A stretch of 27,652 nucleotides of DNA from an uncultured Bacilli bacterium (GCA_934167465.1 CAKPKR010000009.1:1-27652); one strand, 5' to 3'. Positions 15,086 through 22,255 are shown, counted from the stretch's first letter. The notes: generated from the sequence alone by a model not told the origin. Numbers and translations are program-made.

Positions 15086-16846
15086 ATGGATCATATTAAA
15101 CAAAAATTATCTTTGGTTCCTAATAAACCAGGATGTTATCTAATGAAAAATAAAGATAATATAATTATCTATGTTGGGAAAGCTAAGAAATTAAAAAATA
15201 GATTATCTTCTTATTTTAGAGGAACTCATACTGGAAAAACGGCTAAACTAGTAAGTGAGATTGTTGATTTTGAATACATAGTAGTTGGAAGTGAAACAGA
15301 ATCATTAATTTTAGAACAAAACTTAATCAAAGAAAATGATCCAAAATATAATATTCTTTTAAGAGATGATAAAAGTTATCCATATATTGAATTAACCAAT
15401 GAAGAAGTACCAAGACTATTAATTGTGAGAAATATTCATAAAAAGAAAAATGCTAGACTTTATGGACCTTATCCCAATGTTGGAGCTGCAAGAACAACAG
15501 TAAATTTATTAAATAGAATTTATCCTTTAAGAAAATGTAAAACATTCAGTAAAAAACCTTGTTTATATTACCATATAGGTGAATGTTTAGGATATTGTAC
15601 TAATAATGTTGATAAAAAACTAATAGAAAATATGGAAAAAGATATAATTTCTTTCTTAAAAGGTGACTATAATGAAATAACTGACAAACTAGAAAGTGAA
15701 ATGTATAAACAAAGTGAATTATTGAATTTTGAAAAAGCTAATGAATACAAAGAATTACTAAATTATATTAAAGTAACTTTAACAAAACAAAAAGTTGAAA
15801 TTGGAACTACTATAGACACGGATATATTTGGATATTATGAGTATAGAGGTTATCTATCAATTCAAGTCTTCTTTATAAGAAGTGGTAAAATACTTGAAAG
15901 ACATTCCAAAATACTACCAATAATAGGAGAAATAGACGAAATATTAACTAGTTATATAGCCAACTTTTACGATAGTTTTATTTTGCCAAAAGAATTGTTA
16001 GTTCCAGATATTGTAGATGATGTTTTATTGGAAGATTATTTAAAAATAAAAGTAAAAAAGCCAATTAAAGGTGTTAAAAATAAATTAATTGAAATGGCTA
16101 ATAAGAATGCCAGCATAACAATAAAAAATGAATTTACTTTAATTGAAAGAGATGAAAATAGAACATTAAAAGCTAATGAAGAATTAAAAGAATTATTAAA
16201 ACTAGATAAACTAGATCGTATTGAATTATTCGATAATTCACATTTATTTGGAACATATAGTGTAAGTGGTATGGTTGTATTTAAAAATGGATTACCATCT
16301 AAAAATGATTATCGTAAATTTAAAATCAAAATTGATACTAATGATGAATATGGTATGATGAGAGAAGTAATATATAGAAGATATTTTAGAGTTTTAATGG
16401 ATAATTTAGAAAGACCTGATTTAATTATTGTTGATGGTGGTGTTGGTCAAATTAACATTGCTAGAAGTGTTATAAATGATTTAGGACTTAATATTATGGT
16501 CGTCGGACTTAAAAAAAATGATAAACATAATACTTCGAGTTTGTTAGCAAACAATCCAATTGAAGAATTAGAAATAGATAAAAAAAGTAACTTATTTTAT
16601 TATTTAGAAAGAATGCAAAACGAAGTCCATAATTTTACTATAAGTTATCATAAACAAATAAGAAGTAAAGGTAGTGTTGAGAGTATATTAGATAATATAG
16701 AAGGTATTGGTAGCGTTAGAAAAAAAGAGTTAATAAAAAAATATAAGACTATAACTAATATGAAAAAATTAAGTATTGAAGAATTAGAAAAAGTGTTACC
16801 TAGTGGGGTTGCTAAAAATCTATATGAATTTTTAAAAAATTATTGA
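15086..16846 (+). CDS. uvrC: excinuclease ABC subunit C (UvrC)
   Basis: This is the nuclease that makes both incisions in nucleotide excision repair with UvrA and UvrB. The 586-residue protein has the GIY-YIG domain (PGCYLMKNKDNIIIYVGKAK near residue 15), four Cys of the iron-sulfur motif (CKTFSKKPCLYYHIGECLGYC), a UVR motif around 190-225, the RNase H-like C-terminal nuclease domain (LDRIELFDNSHLFGTYSVSG, LIIVDGGVGQIN) and tandem helix-hairpin-helix motifs (LDNIEGIGSVRKKELIKKY). ATG 15086 follows AGAGGTGA (15073-15080); GTG at 15077 is inside that site. It ends in TGA, showing TGA is a stop here. Linkage to the HExxH gene looks operonic. Confidence 0.96.
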   Translation: MDHIKQKLSLVPNKPGCYLMKNKDNIIIYVGKAKKLKNRLSSYFRGTHTGKTAKLVSEIVDFEYIVVGSETESLILEQNLIKENDPKYNILLRDDKSYPYIELTNEEVPRLLIVRNIHKKKNARLYGPYPNVGAARTTVNLLNRIYPLRKCKTFSKKPCLYYHIGECLGYCTNNVDKKLIENMEKDIISFLKGDYNEITDKLESEMYKQSELLNFEKANEYKELLNYIKVTLTKQKVEIGTTIDTDIFGYYEYRGYLSIQVFFIRSGKILERHSKILPIIGEIDEILTSYIANFYDSFILPKELLVPDIVDDVLLEDYLKIKVKKPIKGVKNKLIEMANKNASITIKNEFTLIERDENRTLKANEELKELLKLDKLDRIELFDNSHLFGTYSVSGMVVFKNGLPSKNDYRKFKIKIDTNDEYGMMREVIYRRYFRVLMDNLERPDLIIVDGGVGQINIARSVINDLGLNIMVVGLKKNDKHNTSSLLANNPIEELEIDKKSNLFYYLERMQNEVHNFTISYHKQIRSKGSVESILDNIEGIGSVRKKELIKKYKTITNMKKLSIEELEKVLPSGVAKNLYEFLKNY

Positions 16847-16869
16847 TTGTATTTTTATAAATAATAATA

Positions 16870-16875
16870 TATAAT
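16870..16875 (+). promoter_or_regulatory. -10 promoter element for the 16895 gene
   Basis: TATAAT 20 nt before the ATG, directly after the uvrC end; no -35 was recognised. Confidence 0.45.
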
Positions 16876-16894
16876 CTAATTAGGGAGTGATTTT

Positions 16895-17278
16895 ATGTAT
16901 TGTCAAAATTGTGGTAAAAAAATAGATGAAAAAGCAGTTATTTGTATAGGATGTGGATGTGCTATAAAAAGAAAGGAAAAAGGTAAAGGAATAGCAAGTA
17001 TGGTTCTTGGTATTTTAGCAGTTATTTATTCGCTTTTAGCACTTTTAGTAGTCTTAGATAAGGAAGTTGCTTTATATAGTTATTATGATATATCAGAAAC
17101 TATTGGAACAATAATTGGAACTGTTTTAATTCAATCTGTTCTAGCAATCATATCTGTTTCTTTAGCTGTTTCTGAGAGAAAAACTAATAAAAATGGATTT
17201 AATACCAGTGGACTATGGTTATCAATTTCATCATTTATTTTAATAGCAATTCAAATAATGATATTAATTTTTGGTTAA
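16895..17278 (+). CDS. zinc-ribbon plus DUF4190-like small membrane protein
   Basis: The 127-residue product has an N-terminal zinc ribbon (CQNC at 3-6, CIGC at 17-20 with a third CxC-like Cys at 22) and three hydrophobic segments. The first begins GKGIASMVLGILAVIYSLLALL, the pattern of DUF4190-type membrane proteins that often follow a zinc ribbon. A GGGAGTGA ribosome binding site precedes the ATG. It is the third zinc-ribbon membrane protein in the window (with 5114 and 6343). Its function is unknown. Confidence 0.75.
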   Translation: MYCQNCGKKIDEKAVICIGCGCAIKRKEKGKGIASMVLGILAVIYSLLALLVVLDKEVALYSYYDISETIGTIIGTVLIQSVLAIISVSLAVSERKTNKNGFNTSGLWLSISSFILIAIQIMILIFG

Positions 17279-17301
17279 TGTTTTACTTTTATTAATTAAA
17301 G

Positions 17302-17310
17302 TGTTATAAT
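17302..17310 (+). promoter_or_regulatory. extended -10 promoter for the 17342 gene
   Basis: TGTTATAAT matches TGnTATAAT and lies 31 nt before the ATG. Confidence 0.6.
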
Positions 17311-17341
17311 AAACGCAATTGTTTTTAGTGGGGGATTAAAT

Positions 17342-17740
17342 ATGAAAAAAAATGAATTAAAAAAACTAAATATTGCTATTACAGGTGATGAGAATAATAA
17401 AACTGAAATTGTATATAATAATGTTATACAAAATATGAATTTAACTAGTGAAGAACAAATTAATTATTTAAAAAATAAAATAAATGAACTAGAGTTAGAA
17501 AATAAAAATAGATCATTGACTTCTTTACTTATTTTAATTAGTATTATAGGAATTGGATTTGGATTATTTTTATTAATACAAGATATTTATTTTTTAGGAA
17601 GTTTATTTATAATAACAACTTTTGTAGGTGTTATTATAAGATTTTATTTGATGTATAAAAATGTTACTAATTTAAATAAGAATATTGAGTATGAAAAAAT
17701 AGAACAAATAAGAAGATTATTAGAAGAAAGATTAAAATAA
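17342..17740 (+). CDS. hypothetical small membrane protein with coiled coil
   Basis: The 132-residue product has a soluble N-terminal part with a predicted coiled coil (EEQINYLKNKINELELENKN, about 38-57). Two closely spaced transmembrane helices follow at about 62-80 and 84-104, then a charged helical tail. GTGGGGGAT serves as the ribosome binding site before ATG 17342. No family is recognised. It resembles the small coiled-coil plus two-helix proteins that act as membrane anchors or holin-like factors, but nothing decides between these. Confidence 0.68.
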   Translation: MKKNELKKLNIAITGDENNKTEIVYNNVIQNMNLTSEEQINYLKNKINELELENKNRSLTSLLILISIIGIGFGLFLLIQDIYFLGSLFIITTFVGVIIRFYLMYKNVTNLNKNIEYEKIEQIRRLLEERLK

Positions 17741-17786
17741 AAATTGATTAACCTTTTTGATATTTAGACTATAATTGAACTTTTGT

Positions 17787-17813
17787 TTGACAAATAAAAA
17801 AATGTGATATAAT
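17787..17813 (+). promoter_or_regulatory. promoter of the 17839 gene
   Basis: TTGACA (17787-17792) and TGATATAAT (17805-17813) are separated by a short 15-nt spacer. The extended -10 probably compensates. Confidence 0.6.
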
Positions 17814-17838
17814 ATACGTCAACAGGAGGGGAATTTAA

Positions 17839-18369
17839 ATGAAAAATATAAAAATAAACGAAAAGTTAATGACAGAAATTATATCAGGAGGATTAAGTCT
17901 AGTGTTGTTCGCATCTGGATTTACATTAGGAAAATTTGAAACAGAAAGAGAAATTAAATTTCAAGAAGCACAAATTCAAGAAGCACAAATTCAAGAAGCA
18001 CAAATTCAAGAAACACAAATTAAGCAAGAAAAAAATGAAAAATTATATTCTTTAAAGGATATGATTGTGTCAGAACTTTCATTTGGTGATGAATCTAATT
18101 TATTTATTCTTCAAGAATATTTTAATAGTGATTCTTACTTTGAATATCGTCATGTTTTTGACGCAAAATATAATTCTGAAAGTCATAAGAAACATTGTTC
18201 AGAAGAATGTATGTTAAACTATGTTCATTTTGATAATTTTAAACCATTGATTGATTATTTAACAATTGATGAAATTGAGAAATTTAATGGTAAAATTAAA
18301 CAATCAGAATTAGATTATATATTAAATAATATTAGGTCTGAATATAATCAAAAAAATAAAACAAAATAA
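17839..18369 (+). CDS. hypothetical membrane-anchored protein with EAQIQ tandem repeats
   Basis: The 176-residue product starts with a membrane helix (IISGGLSLVLFASGFTLGKF, about 15-34). A Glu/Gln-rich helical stalk follows, containing four 5-residue repeats (EAQIQ three times, then ETQIK), then a globular part with HKKHCSEECMLNYVHFDNF, a possible Cys/His metal site. AGGAGGGG precedes the ATG. The repeat is encoded by near-identical 15-bp units, so stalk length could vary between strains without changing frame. No family is recognised. Confidence 0.68.
   Translation: MKNIKINEKLMTEIISGGLSLVLFASGFTLGKFETEREIKFQEAQIQEAQIQEAQIQETQIKQEKNEKLYSLKDMIVSELSFGDESNLFILQEYFNSDSYFEYRHVFDAKYNSESHKKHCSEECMLNYVHFDNFKPLIDYLTIDEIEKFNGKIKQSELDYILNNIRSEYNQKNKTK
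17962..18021 (+). repeat. 15-bp tandem repeat, four copies, in frame
   Basis: The unit CAAGAAGCACAAATT occurs at 17962, 17977 and 17992 without change, and at 18007 with one substitution. It encodes QEAQI-phase repeats in a helical stalk. Perfect identity of three units points to recent slippage or unequal exchange. Confidence 0.9.
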
Positions 18370-18395
18370 AATTTTTATAAAAGTTAAAAAATATA

Positions 18396-18424
18396 TTGTC
18401 AAATGTAAGCAAATTTGATATAAT
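18396..18424 (+). promoter_or_regulatory. consensus promoter of tRNA-Met
   Basis: TTGTCA (18396-18401), a 17-nt spacer and TATAAT (18419-18424) with an extended TG (18416-18417). This is the best-formed promoter of the window and fits a stable-RNA gene. Confidence 0.75.
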
Positions 18425-18438
18425 CATATTGCTTACAT
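18403..18438. repeat. 10-bp perfect inverted repeat flanking the tRNA-Met -10
   Basis: ATGTAAGCAA (18403-18412) and TTGCTTACAT (18429-18438) flank a 16-bp core containing the -10 box and the expected start site. It could be an operator or a duplex-opening element. Confidence 0.6.
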
Positions 18439-18442
18439 AAAT

Positions 18443-18519
18443 GGCGCTGTAGCTCAGTTGGCTAGAGCAATCGGTTCATACCCGATAGGTCGTGAGTTCG
18501 AATCTCTCCGGCGCTACCA
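18443..18519 (+). tRNA. tRNA-Met (elongator, anticodon CAT)
   Basis: Acceptor GGCGCTG/CGGCGCT with a G1-U72 wobble, D arm GCTC/GAGC, anticodon stem ATCGG/CCGAT with loop TTCATAC, variable AGGTC, T loop TTCGAAT and encoded ACCA. The sequence closely follows Bacillus elongator tRNA-Met, so the initiator and lysidine-Ile forms are less likely. The T stem GTGAG/CTCTC has a U-U mismatch at its second pair. Confidence 0.93.
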
Positions 18520-18528
18520 TGTGTATTT

Positions 18529-18556
18529 AACTAGTTTTAAAATAAACTAGTTTTTT
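18529..18556 (+). terminator. rho-independent terminator after tRNA-Met
   Basis: AACTAGTTT (18529-18537) pairs with AAACTAGTT (18544-18552) around a TAAAAT loop, followed by T-rich sequence. Confidence 0.85.
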
Positions 18557-18568
18557 CTTTTAAAAATA

Positions 18569-18577
18569 TGATATAAT
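18569..18577 (+). promoter_or_regulatory. extended -10 promoter for the 18605 gene
   Basis: TGATATAAT matches TGnTATAAT, 27 nt before the ATG. Confidence 0.6.
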
Positions 18578-18604
18578 AAGTAACTAAAAGAGAGGCGGAT
18601 TATT

Positions 18605-19456
18605 ATGAGACCAACGCAATTAGAAAGATTCTATAAATGTGATATGAAAAAATATGAAATAGAAAAAAATAAAGAATTTTTGATTTGGCTAAAAAAAGCA
18701 GTAAAAAAAGGATATTATTGTTTTATAACTTTAAAGGAATTACAAGAATTGGTTGATAATATTGTTAATTGGTATGAATTTAAATATCCTGAAATAGAAC
18801 CAGGATATTTTGAAGAAACTGAACATATTGACTTACAAAAAAACAAAAAATTTTCAGATGAAATGAGCATTCGACAATTATTACTTAGATTACCACATAA
18901 CCAATCATGTTTAATGAAATGTGGATATAGGGCGAGAGGTTGGAGTCAGTATCCAATTCGTAAAGATAATGGAGAAGTTTATTGGAAATCACAAATATTC
19001 CTTTGCATAGATAGAAAAAATGTACGTAATACCTTACATGGAAAAACGCCATATTTTTTAATCCATGCTGATGAAAAAACTGGAAATGTATTTAAAGATT
19101 ATGAATTAAAAGAATACTTAAATAATAAAGAAAATATAAAATTAGACGAGTTACTAAAAATTTTTAATCAAACATATACTAGTGAATTAGATTTTACTGA
19201 ATTAAAAGAATGTATATATGATCATAATTGCGATGTTGAATTAAGACAAAAAATTTTACAATTAGCAGCACTTAAATTATTATATTCAAAAAATGCTGTT
19301 TCTGAAAGGGGATATGTAAGAGCCAAAAAATTTATTAATGAATTTAATAAGAAATTAGATCTTTCTTTATCAACAAAAGAAATTGATGAAATAATGTATA
19401 GAAATTATAATGAAGAAACTAAAAAAATAAAAAGTTTGGTTAAAAAAATATTATAA
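18605..19456 (+). CDS. hypothetical protein (283 residues), unrecognised
   Basis: No family is recognised. The soluble product has no signal peptide or membrane helix. Its middle part contains a conserved-looking stretch, LMKCGYRARGWSQYPIRKDN then WKSQIFLCIDRKN, and the C-terminal third is Lys-rich and helical. A GAGAGGCGG site precedes the ATG. It lies between tRNA-Met and a broken gene 24 nt downstream whose ribosome binding site follows its stop, so the two were probably one operon. The position next to a tRNA makes horizontal acquisition possible, but no integrase or attachment repeat was seen. Confidence 0.65.
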   Translation: MRPTQLERFYKCDMKKYEIEKNKEFLIWLKKAVKKGYYCFITLKELQELVDNIVNWYEFKYPEIEPGYFEETEHIDLQKNKKFSDEMSIRQLLLRLPHNQSCLMKCGYRARGWSQYPIRKDNGEVYWKSQIFLCIDRKNVRNTLHGKTPYFLIHADEKTGNVFKDYELKEYLNNKENIKLDELLKIFNQTYTSELDFTELKECIYDHNCDVELRQKILQLAALKLLYSKNAVSERGYVRAKKFINEFNKKLDLSLSTKEIDEIMYRNYNEETKKIKSLVKKIL

Positions 19457-19479
19457 AATAATATGAAAAGAGGAATACT

Positions 19480-19993
19480 ACGAAGTACAATATATCTTTG
19501 AAAGATTATAAGGAAGATTTAGTTAATCATTATGTGTATGAAATTGATAATGATACTAAAAAATTAGAAGAAAGAAAAGAAGAATTAAAAAGCCACTATT
19601 CTGATGAATATTTAAATGATATCATTAAAGGAACAATAAATGTAATTGATAAGATATTAGAAAAAGATAATGATAACTTTTGTGAAGAAGAATTAAGAGG
19701 TTATGGTAAACATATTTTTCTTAATATTTATGGAGGATTTGGATCTGATAGAATCGTTGAAACTGTAAATAATAATTTAGTAAGCCTTATGGTTAATGAG
19801 GAAAACTTTTGGAGAAAAATTTGATGTATATATTGATAGATGTTATTATAATCAAACTTTTGGTGATATGGGTGTAGAATATGTAATGTATTTTTTATCT
19901 GTTTCTGGACCATTGAAAACATTAAAGAAACTAAAAGAAAATCATAAAATTAAAAAATATTCAAAAAATTATCGACAATGTTTGACAAAATAA
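19480..19993 (+). pseudogene. broken hypothetical gene: start codon ACG and a +1 frameshift
   Basis: An AGAGGA site (19469-19474) is followed 5 nt later by ACG (19480-19482) where ATG is expected; the frame then reads KYNISLKDYKEDLVNHYVYE. At 19802-19805 an A4 run shifts the frame, causing TGA at 19822. The other frame continues directly with TFGEKFDVYIDRCYYNQTFG to TAA at 19991-19993. Removing one A restores a single product of about 170 residues. The family is unknown; it is soluble and charged, with a hydrophobic stretch near MGVEYVMYFLSV. Alternative: TTG at 19498 could start a truncated 108-residue protein, but without a ribosome binding site. Confidence 0.72.
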
Positions 19994-20010
19994 AACAATT
20001 ATGTTAATAT
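19982..20010 (+). promoter_or_regulatory. strong promoter upstream of a candidate small RNA
   Basis: A perfect TTGACA (19982-19987), a 17-nt spacer and TAATAT (20005-20010) preceded by an extended TG. The -35 lies within the last codons of the broken gene. Confidence 0.65.
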
Positions 20011-20015
20011 ATAGT

Positions 20016-20089
20016 TGTAAGGCTTTACCGCTTACATATTTTATATAAGAAAAGCACCTGTTCTAAACCATTTCGGGTGCTTTTCATTT
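20016..20089 (+). ncRNA. candidate small RNA or attenuating leader with two hairpins
   Basis: The predicted transcript starts near 20017. Hairpin 1: TGTAAG (20016-20021) / CTTACA (20031-20036) with a 9-nt loop. Hairpin 2: a 12-bp stem (20049-20060 with 20074-20085) of GC content unusual for this region, ending in TTTT. GCTTT in the first loop (20022-20026) is complementary to AAAGC of the second stem, so the two could interact. It does not match any riboswitch I know. It could be an independent RNA or a regulated leader of the gene at 20137. Confidence 0.5.
20049..20085 (+). terminator. intrinsic terminator-like hairpin between the promoter and the 20137 gene
   Basis: A 12-bp stem with one T-G pair, a 13-nt loop and T-rich 3' sequence. 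It would stop transcription 52 nt before the next start codon. Confidence 0.65.
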
Positions 20090-20136
20090 TGTAATTTTTT
20101 TCTTTTTTAGAACATATAAATTACTAGGTGATTAAA

Positions 20137-20667
20137 TTGATAGTATTTCACGGAGGATTTACAAGAGAACAAGTTTTAAAATTGCGTAATAATAAATATG
20201 TAATATATAAAAAAAGTAATTATAATTTATTTAGAATAAATCAAAAAAATACTTTCAAATATTATACAATTGATGAAAAAAGTAAAGAAAAAGAAAAAAT
20301 AGAAAATATAATTGATGAAAATTATAAAAAACAATGGATACATTGTTTTAAATATTTAGAGAACGCTTTATATTATTGCGAAGAACAATATAATTATGTT
20401 GTAGCCTTTAATTTATTAGATGAAGTATTAGAAAAATATAAAGGTGTTTGTGATGTTAAGTATGAAGGCTATAAAATTGAATATCGGATACCAAGAAGTG
20501 AAATTAAAAGTATTGATATAATTGATGTGTTTAAATTTAATTATTTTAAACCTGATATTGTCGAAAAATTAAAGCAAAGGTATCCTGATAATTATTCAGG
20601 ATTTAAAGAACATGAGGAAGCTAAAAAGTATCTAAAAAGCACTAAACAAAAATGCAAATATTTATAA
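20137..20667 (+). CDS. hypothetical protein (176 residues)
   Basis: I do not recognise a named family. The soluble product reads IVFHGGFTREQVLKL at the N-terminus, then a Lys-rich region, then WIHCFKYLENALYYCEEQ, YNYVVAFNLLDEVLEKYKG and YKIEYRIPRSEI. Short strand-helix alternation of this sort occurs in small toxin-like or ADP-ribosyltransferase-like folds, but there is not enough to assign one. I prefer TTG 20137 because AGGTGA (20126-20131) lies 5 nt upstream, the usual spacing here; GTG 20128 is inside the site. It follows the candidate small RNA and may be controlled by it. Confidence 0.6.
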   Translation: MIVFHGGFTREQVLKLRNNKYVIYKKSNYNLFRINQKNTFKYYTIDEKSKEKEKIENIIDENYKKQWIHCFKYLENALYYCEEQYNYVVAFNLLDEVLEKYKGVCDVKYEGYKIEYRIPRSEIKSIDIIDVFKFNYFKPDIVEKLKQRYPDNYSGFKEHEEAKKYLKSTKQKCKYL

Positions 20668-20671
20668 ATTA

Positions 20672-20680
20672 TGTTATAAT
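20672..20680 (+). promoter_or_regulatory. extended -10 promoter of tmk
   Basis: TGTTATAAT matches TGnTATAAT, 17 nt before the ATG. Confidence 0.6.
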
Positions 20681-20697
20681 TAATTTGAGGTGTTTTT

Positions 20698-21372
20698 ATG
20701 TTAATATCAATAGAAGGAACAGATTGTTCAGGAAAAGAAACTCAATCAAATTTATTATACAAAAAATTAGAAAAAGATTACCAAGTATACAAAACTTCAT
20801 TTCTTATGTATGAAAGCGCTACAGGAAAAATAGTAGGTGGATCTTATTTAGGAAAAGCAAGTATTGGCGAATGTTTATTTAAAGAAGGAGCTGTTAATGT
20901 TGATCCTAAAATTGCTAGTCTTTATTATGCAGCAGATAGATTATATAATATAGATCAAATATATGAACATTTAAATAAAAATGAAATTGTAATATTAGAC
21001 AGATATGTTGAATCGAATATGGCACATCAAGGTGGCAAAATATATGACTTTAAAAAAAGAAATGAATTATATGATTGGCTTGATAAATTAGAATATGGAT
21101 TGTTAAATTTACCGCATCCAGATATAACTATATTTTTGTATATGCCATATGAATATGCATTAAAATTAAAGAAAAATAGAACCGAGTTAGATCAACATGA
21201 ATTATCTAAAGAGCATTTATTAAATGCAGAAAAAGCATACCTTGAATTAGCGGGTAAATATAATTTTGTAACAGTAAATTGTGTTGCGAATGGTGAAATA
21301 AGAAGTGTTGAGGATATAAATAAGGATATTTATAATGTTATAAGTAATTATTTTAAGAAAAAAGTAAAATAA
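20698..21372 (+). CDS. tmk: thymidylate (dTMP) kinase
   Basis: It phosphorylates dTMP to dTDP in DNA precursor synthesis. The 224-residue product has the P-loop EGTDCSGKETQS (6-17), the nucleotide-binding YYAADR (76-81), the DRYVESNMAHQGGK motif starting at 101, and a lid region with KKNRTELDQHE. Cys10 replaces the usual Gly in the EGxDGSGK motif, as in some Firmicutes dTMP kinases. GAGGTG (20687-20692) precedes the ATG. It is a single transcription unit with its own promoter and terminator. Confidence 0.92.
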   Translation: MLISIEGTDCSGKETQSNLLYKKLEKDYQVYKTSFLMYESATGKIVGGSYLGKASIGECLFKEGAVNVDPKIASLYYAADRLYNIDQIYEHLNKNEIVILDRYVESNMAHQGGKIYDFKKRNELYDWLDKLEYGLLNLPHPDITIFLYMPYEYALKLKKNRTELDQHELSKEHLLNAEKAYLELAGKYNFVTVNCVANGEIRSVEDINKDIYNVISNYFKKKVK

Positions 21373-21384
21373 TTACTTTTTTTT
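21358..21384 (+). terminator. rho-independent terminator of tmk
   Basis: A 10-bp stem (21358-21367 with 21373-21382) has the loop AATAA, which carries the stop codon. Confidence 0.75.
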
Positions 21385-21404
21385 GTTTATTTTATAAAAA
21401 AAAG

Positions 21405-21413
21405 TGCTATAAT
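21405..21413 (+). promoter_or_regulatory. extended -10 promoter of the PIG-L gene
   Basis: TGCTATAAT matches TGnTATAAT, 25 nt before the ATG. Confidence 0.6.
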
Positions 21414-21438
21414 AGATTACACAAAAGGGGAAGTTGTT

Positions 21439-22158
21439 ATGAAGGAAAAGGTTTTAATTTTAGTTGTTCTAGTTTTTTCATTAATTGTTGTTGCAGTAGA
21501 TGCTAAAGAAAAGGAAAATAAATCATATAAAATCATAGATAATATTAATAATTTAGCAGAAGATTATAATAAATGTTACAAATTTAATAATGATAAACAA
21601 AAAGAAATAAAAAGATTAATGATTGTCGCCCATCCTGACGATGAGACAATTTTTGGAGGCGGTCACTTATTACAAGATAAATATACAGTTGTATGTGTTA
21701 CTTGCGGTAAAGTTGAATATAGAGTTAGAGAATTTGAAGAAGTAATGAGTAAAACTGACGATGATTATATTATGTTAGGATATACCGATAGAGAGAATTT
21801 AACTGGTCCAATAAGCAATTGGAATAATGAATATAATGATATTTATAATTCATTATATGATATCATTAATGGTACTGATTGGGATTTAATTGTAACTCAT
21901 AATCCTGATGGTGAATATGGACATATTCACCATATAAAAACAAGTGAAATTGTTAGTAAAATTGCCAATAAAAATAAATTATATTATTTTGGACATTGGT
22001 TTCACGAAGGAACTAATGGTCCAAGAATATCTGATAACTTATATAATATAAAAATGCAAGATTTAATATCCATATATTATAGGTCACAAGGGACAGCCTT
22101 AAATTACAATTATAATATGTTACCTTATGAAAATTGGATTAAATCAACAGAGTGGTAG
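21439..22158 (+). CDS. exported PIG-L family deacetylase
   Basis: PIG-L/LmbE enzymes are zinc-dependent N-deacetylases, commonly acting on N-acetylglucosamine-containing glycans or conjugates. The 239-residue product has an N-terminal signal sequence or anchor (VLILVVLVFSLIVVAV, about 5-20), so it is expected outside the membrane. The zinc motif HPDDE (65-69) and the second His cluster GEYGHIHH (158-165) are present; probable ligands are H65, D68 and H165, with an Asp (D67) as base. GGGGAAG precedes the ATG. It lies beside another exported protein gene, so envelope glycan modification is plausible. The substrate is not identifiable. Confidence 0.88.
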   Translation: MKEKVLILVVLVFSLIVVAVDAKEKENKSYKIIDNINNLAEDYNKCYKFNNDKQKEIKRLMIVAHPDDETIFGGGHLLQDKYTVVCVTCGKVEYRVREFEEVMSKTDDDYIMLGYTDRENLTGPISNWNNEYNDIYNSLYDIINGTDWDLIVTHNPDGEYGHIHHIKTSEIVSKIANKNKLYYFGHWFHEGTNGPRISDNLYNIKMQDLISIYYRSQGTALNYNYNMLPYENWIKSTEW

Positions 22159-22172
22159 ACTCTGTTTTTTAA
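22146..22172 (+). terminator. rho-independent terminator of the PIG-L gene
   Basis: AACAGAGT (22146-22153) pairs with ACTCTGTT (22159-22166) around GGTAG, followed by a T-run. The stop TAG lies in the loop. Confidence 0.85.
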
Positions 22173-22200
22173 AAAATTAAAAAACGAACAAAATTTCTGC

Positions 22201-22231
22201 TTGATTTTTCGTCTTGGGGGGGGGGTATAAT
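22201..22231 (+). promoter_or_regulatory. promoter with a G10 tract in the spacer (candidate phase-variable switch)
   Basis: TTGATT (22201-22206) is a candidate -35. Ten consecutive G (22216-22225) directly abut TATAAT (22226-22231). The spacer is 19 nt, 2 nt longer than optimal, so loss of two G would give 17. There is no extended TG. No other G or C run of this length occurs in the window. Confidence 0.7.
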
Positions 22232-22255
22232 ATATCTAGAAAGTAGGAATTTATA

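Noticed and set aside
20049..20085. tracrRNA-like hairpin (AAAGCACC... GGGTGCTTTT)
   Set aside because: No Cas9 gene or CRISPR repeats are in the window, and there is no anti-repeat; the similarity is that of any GC-rich terminator.
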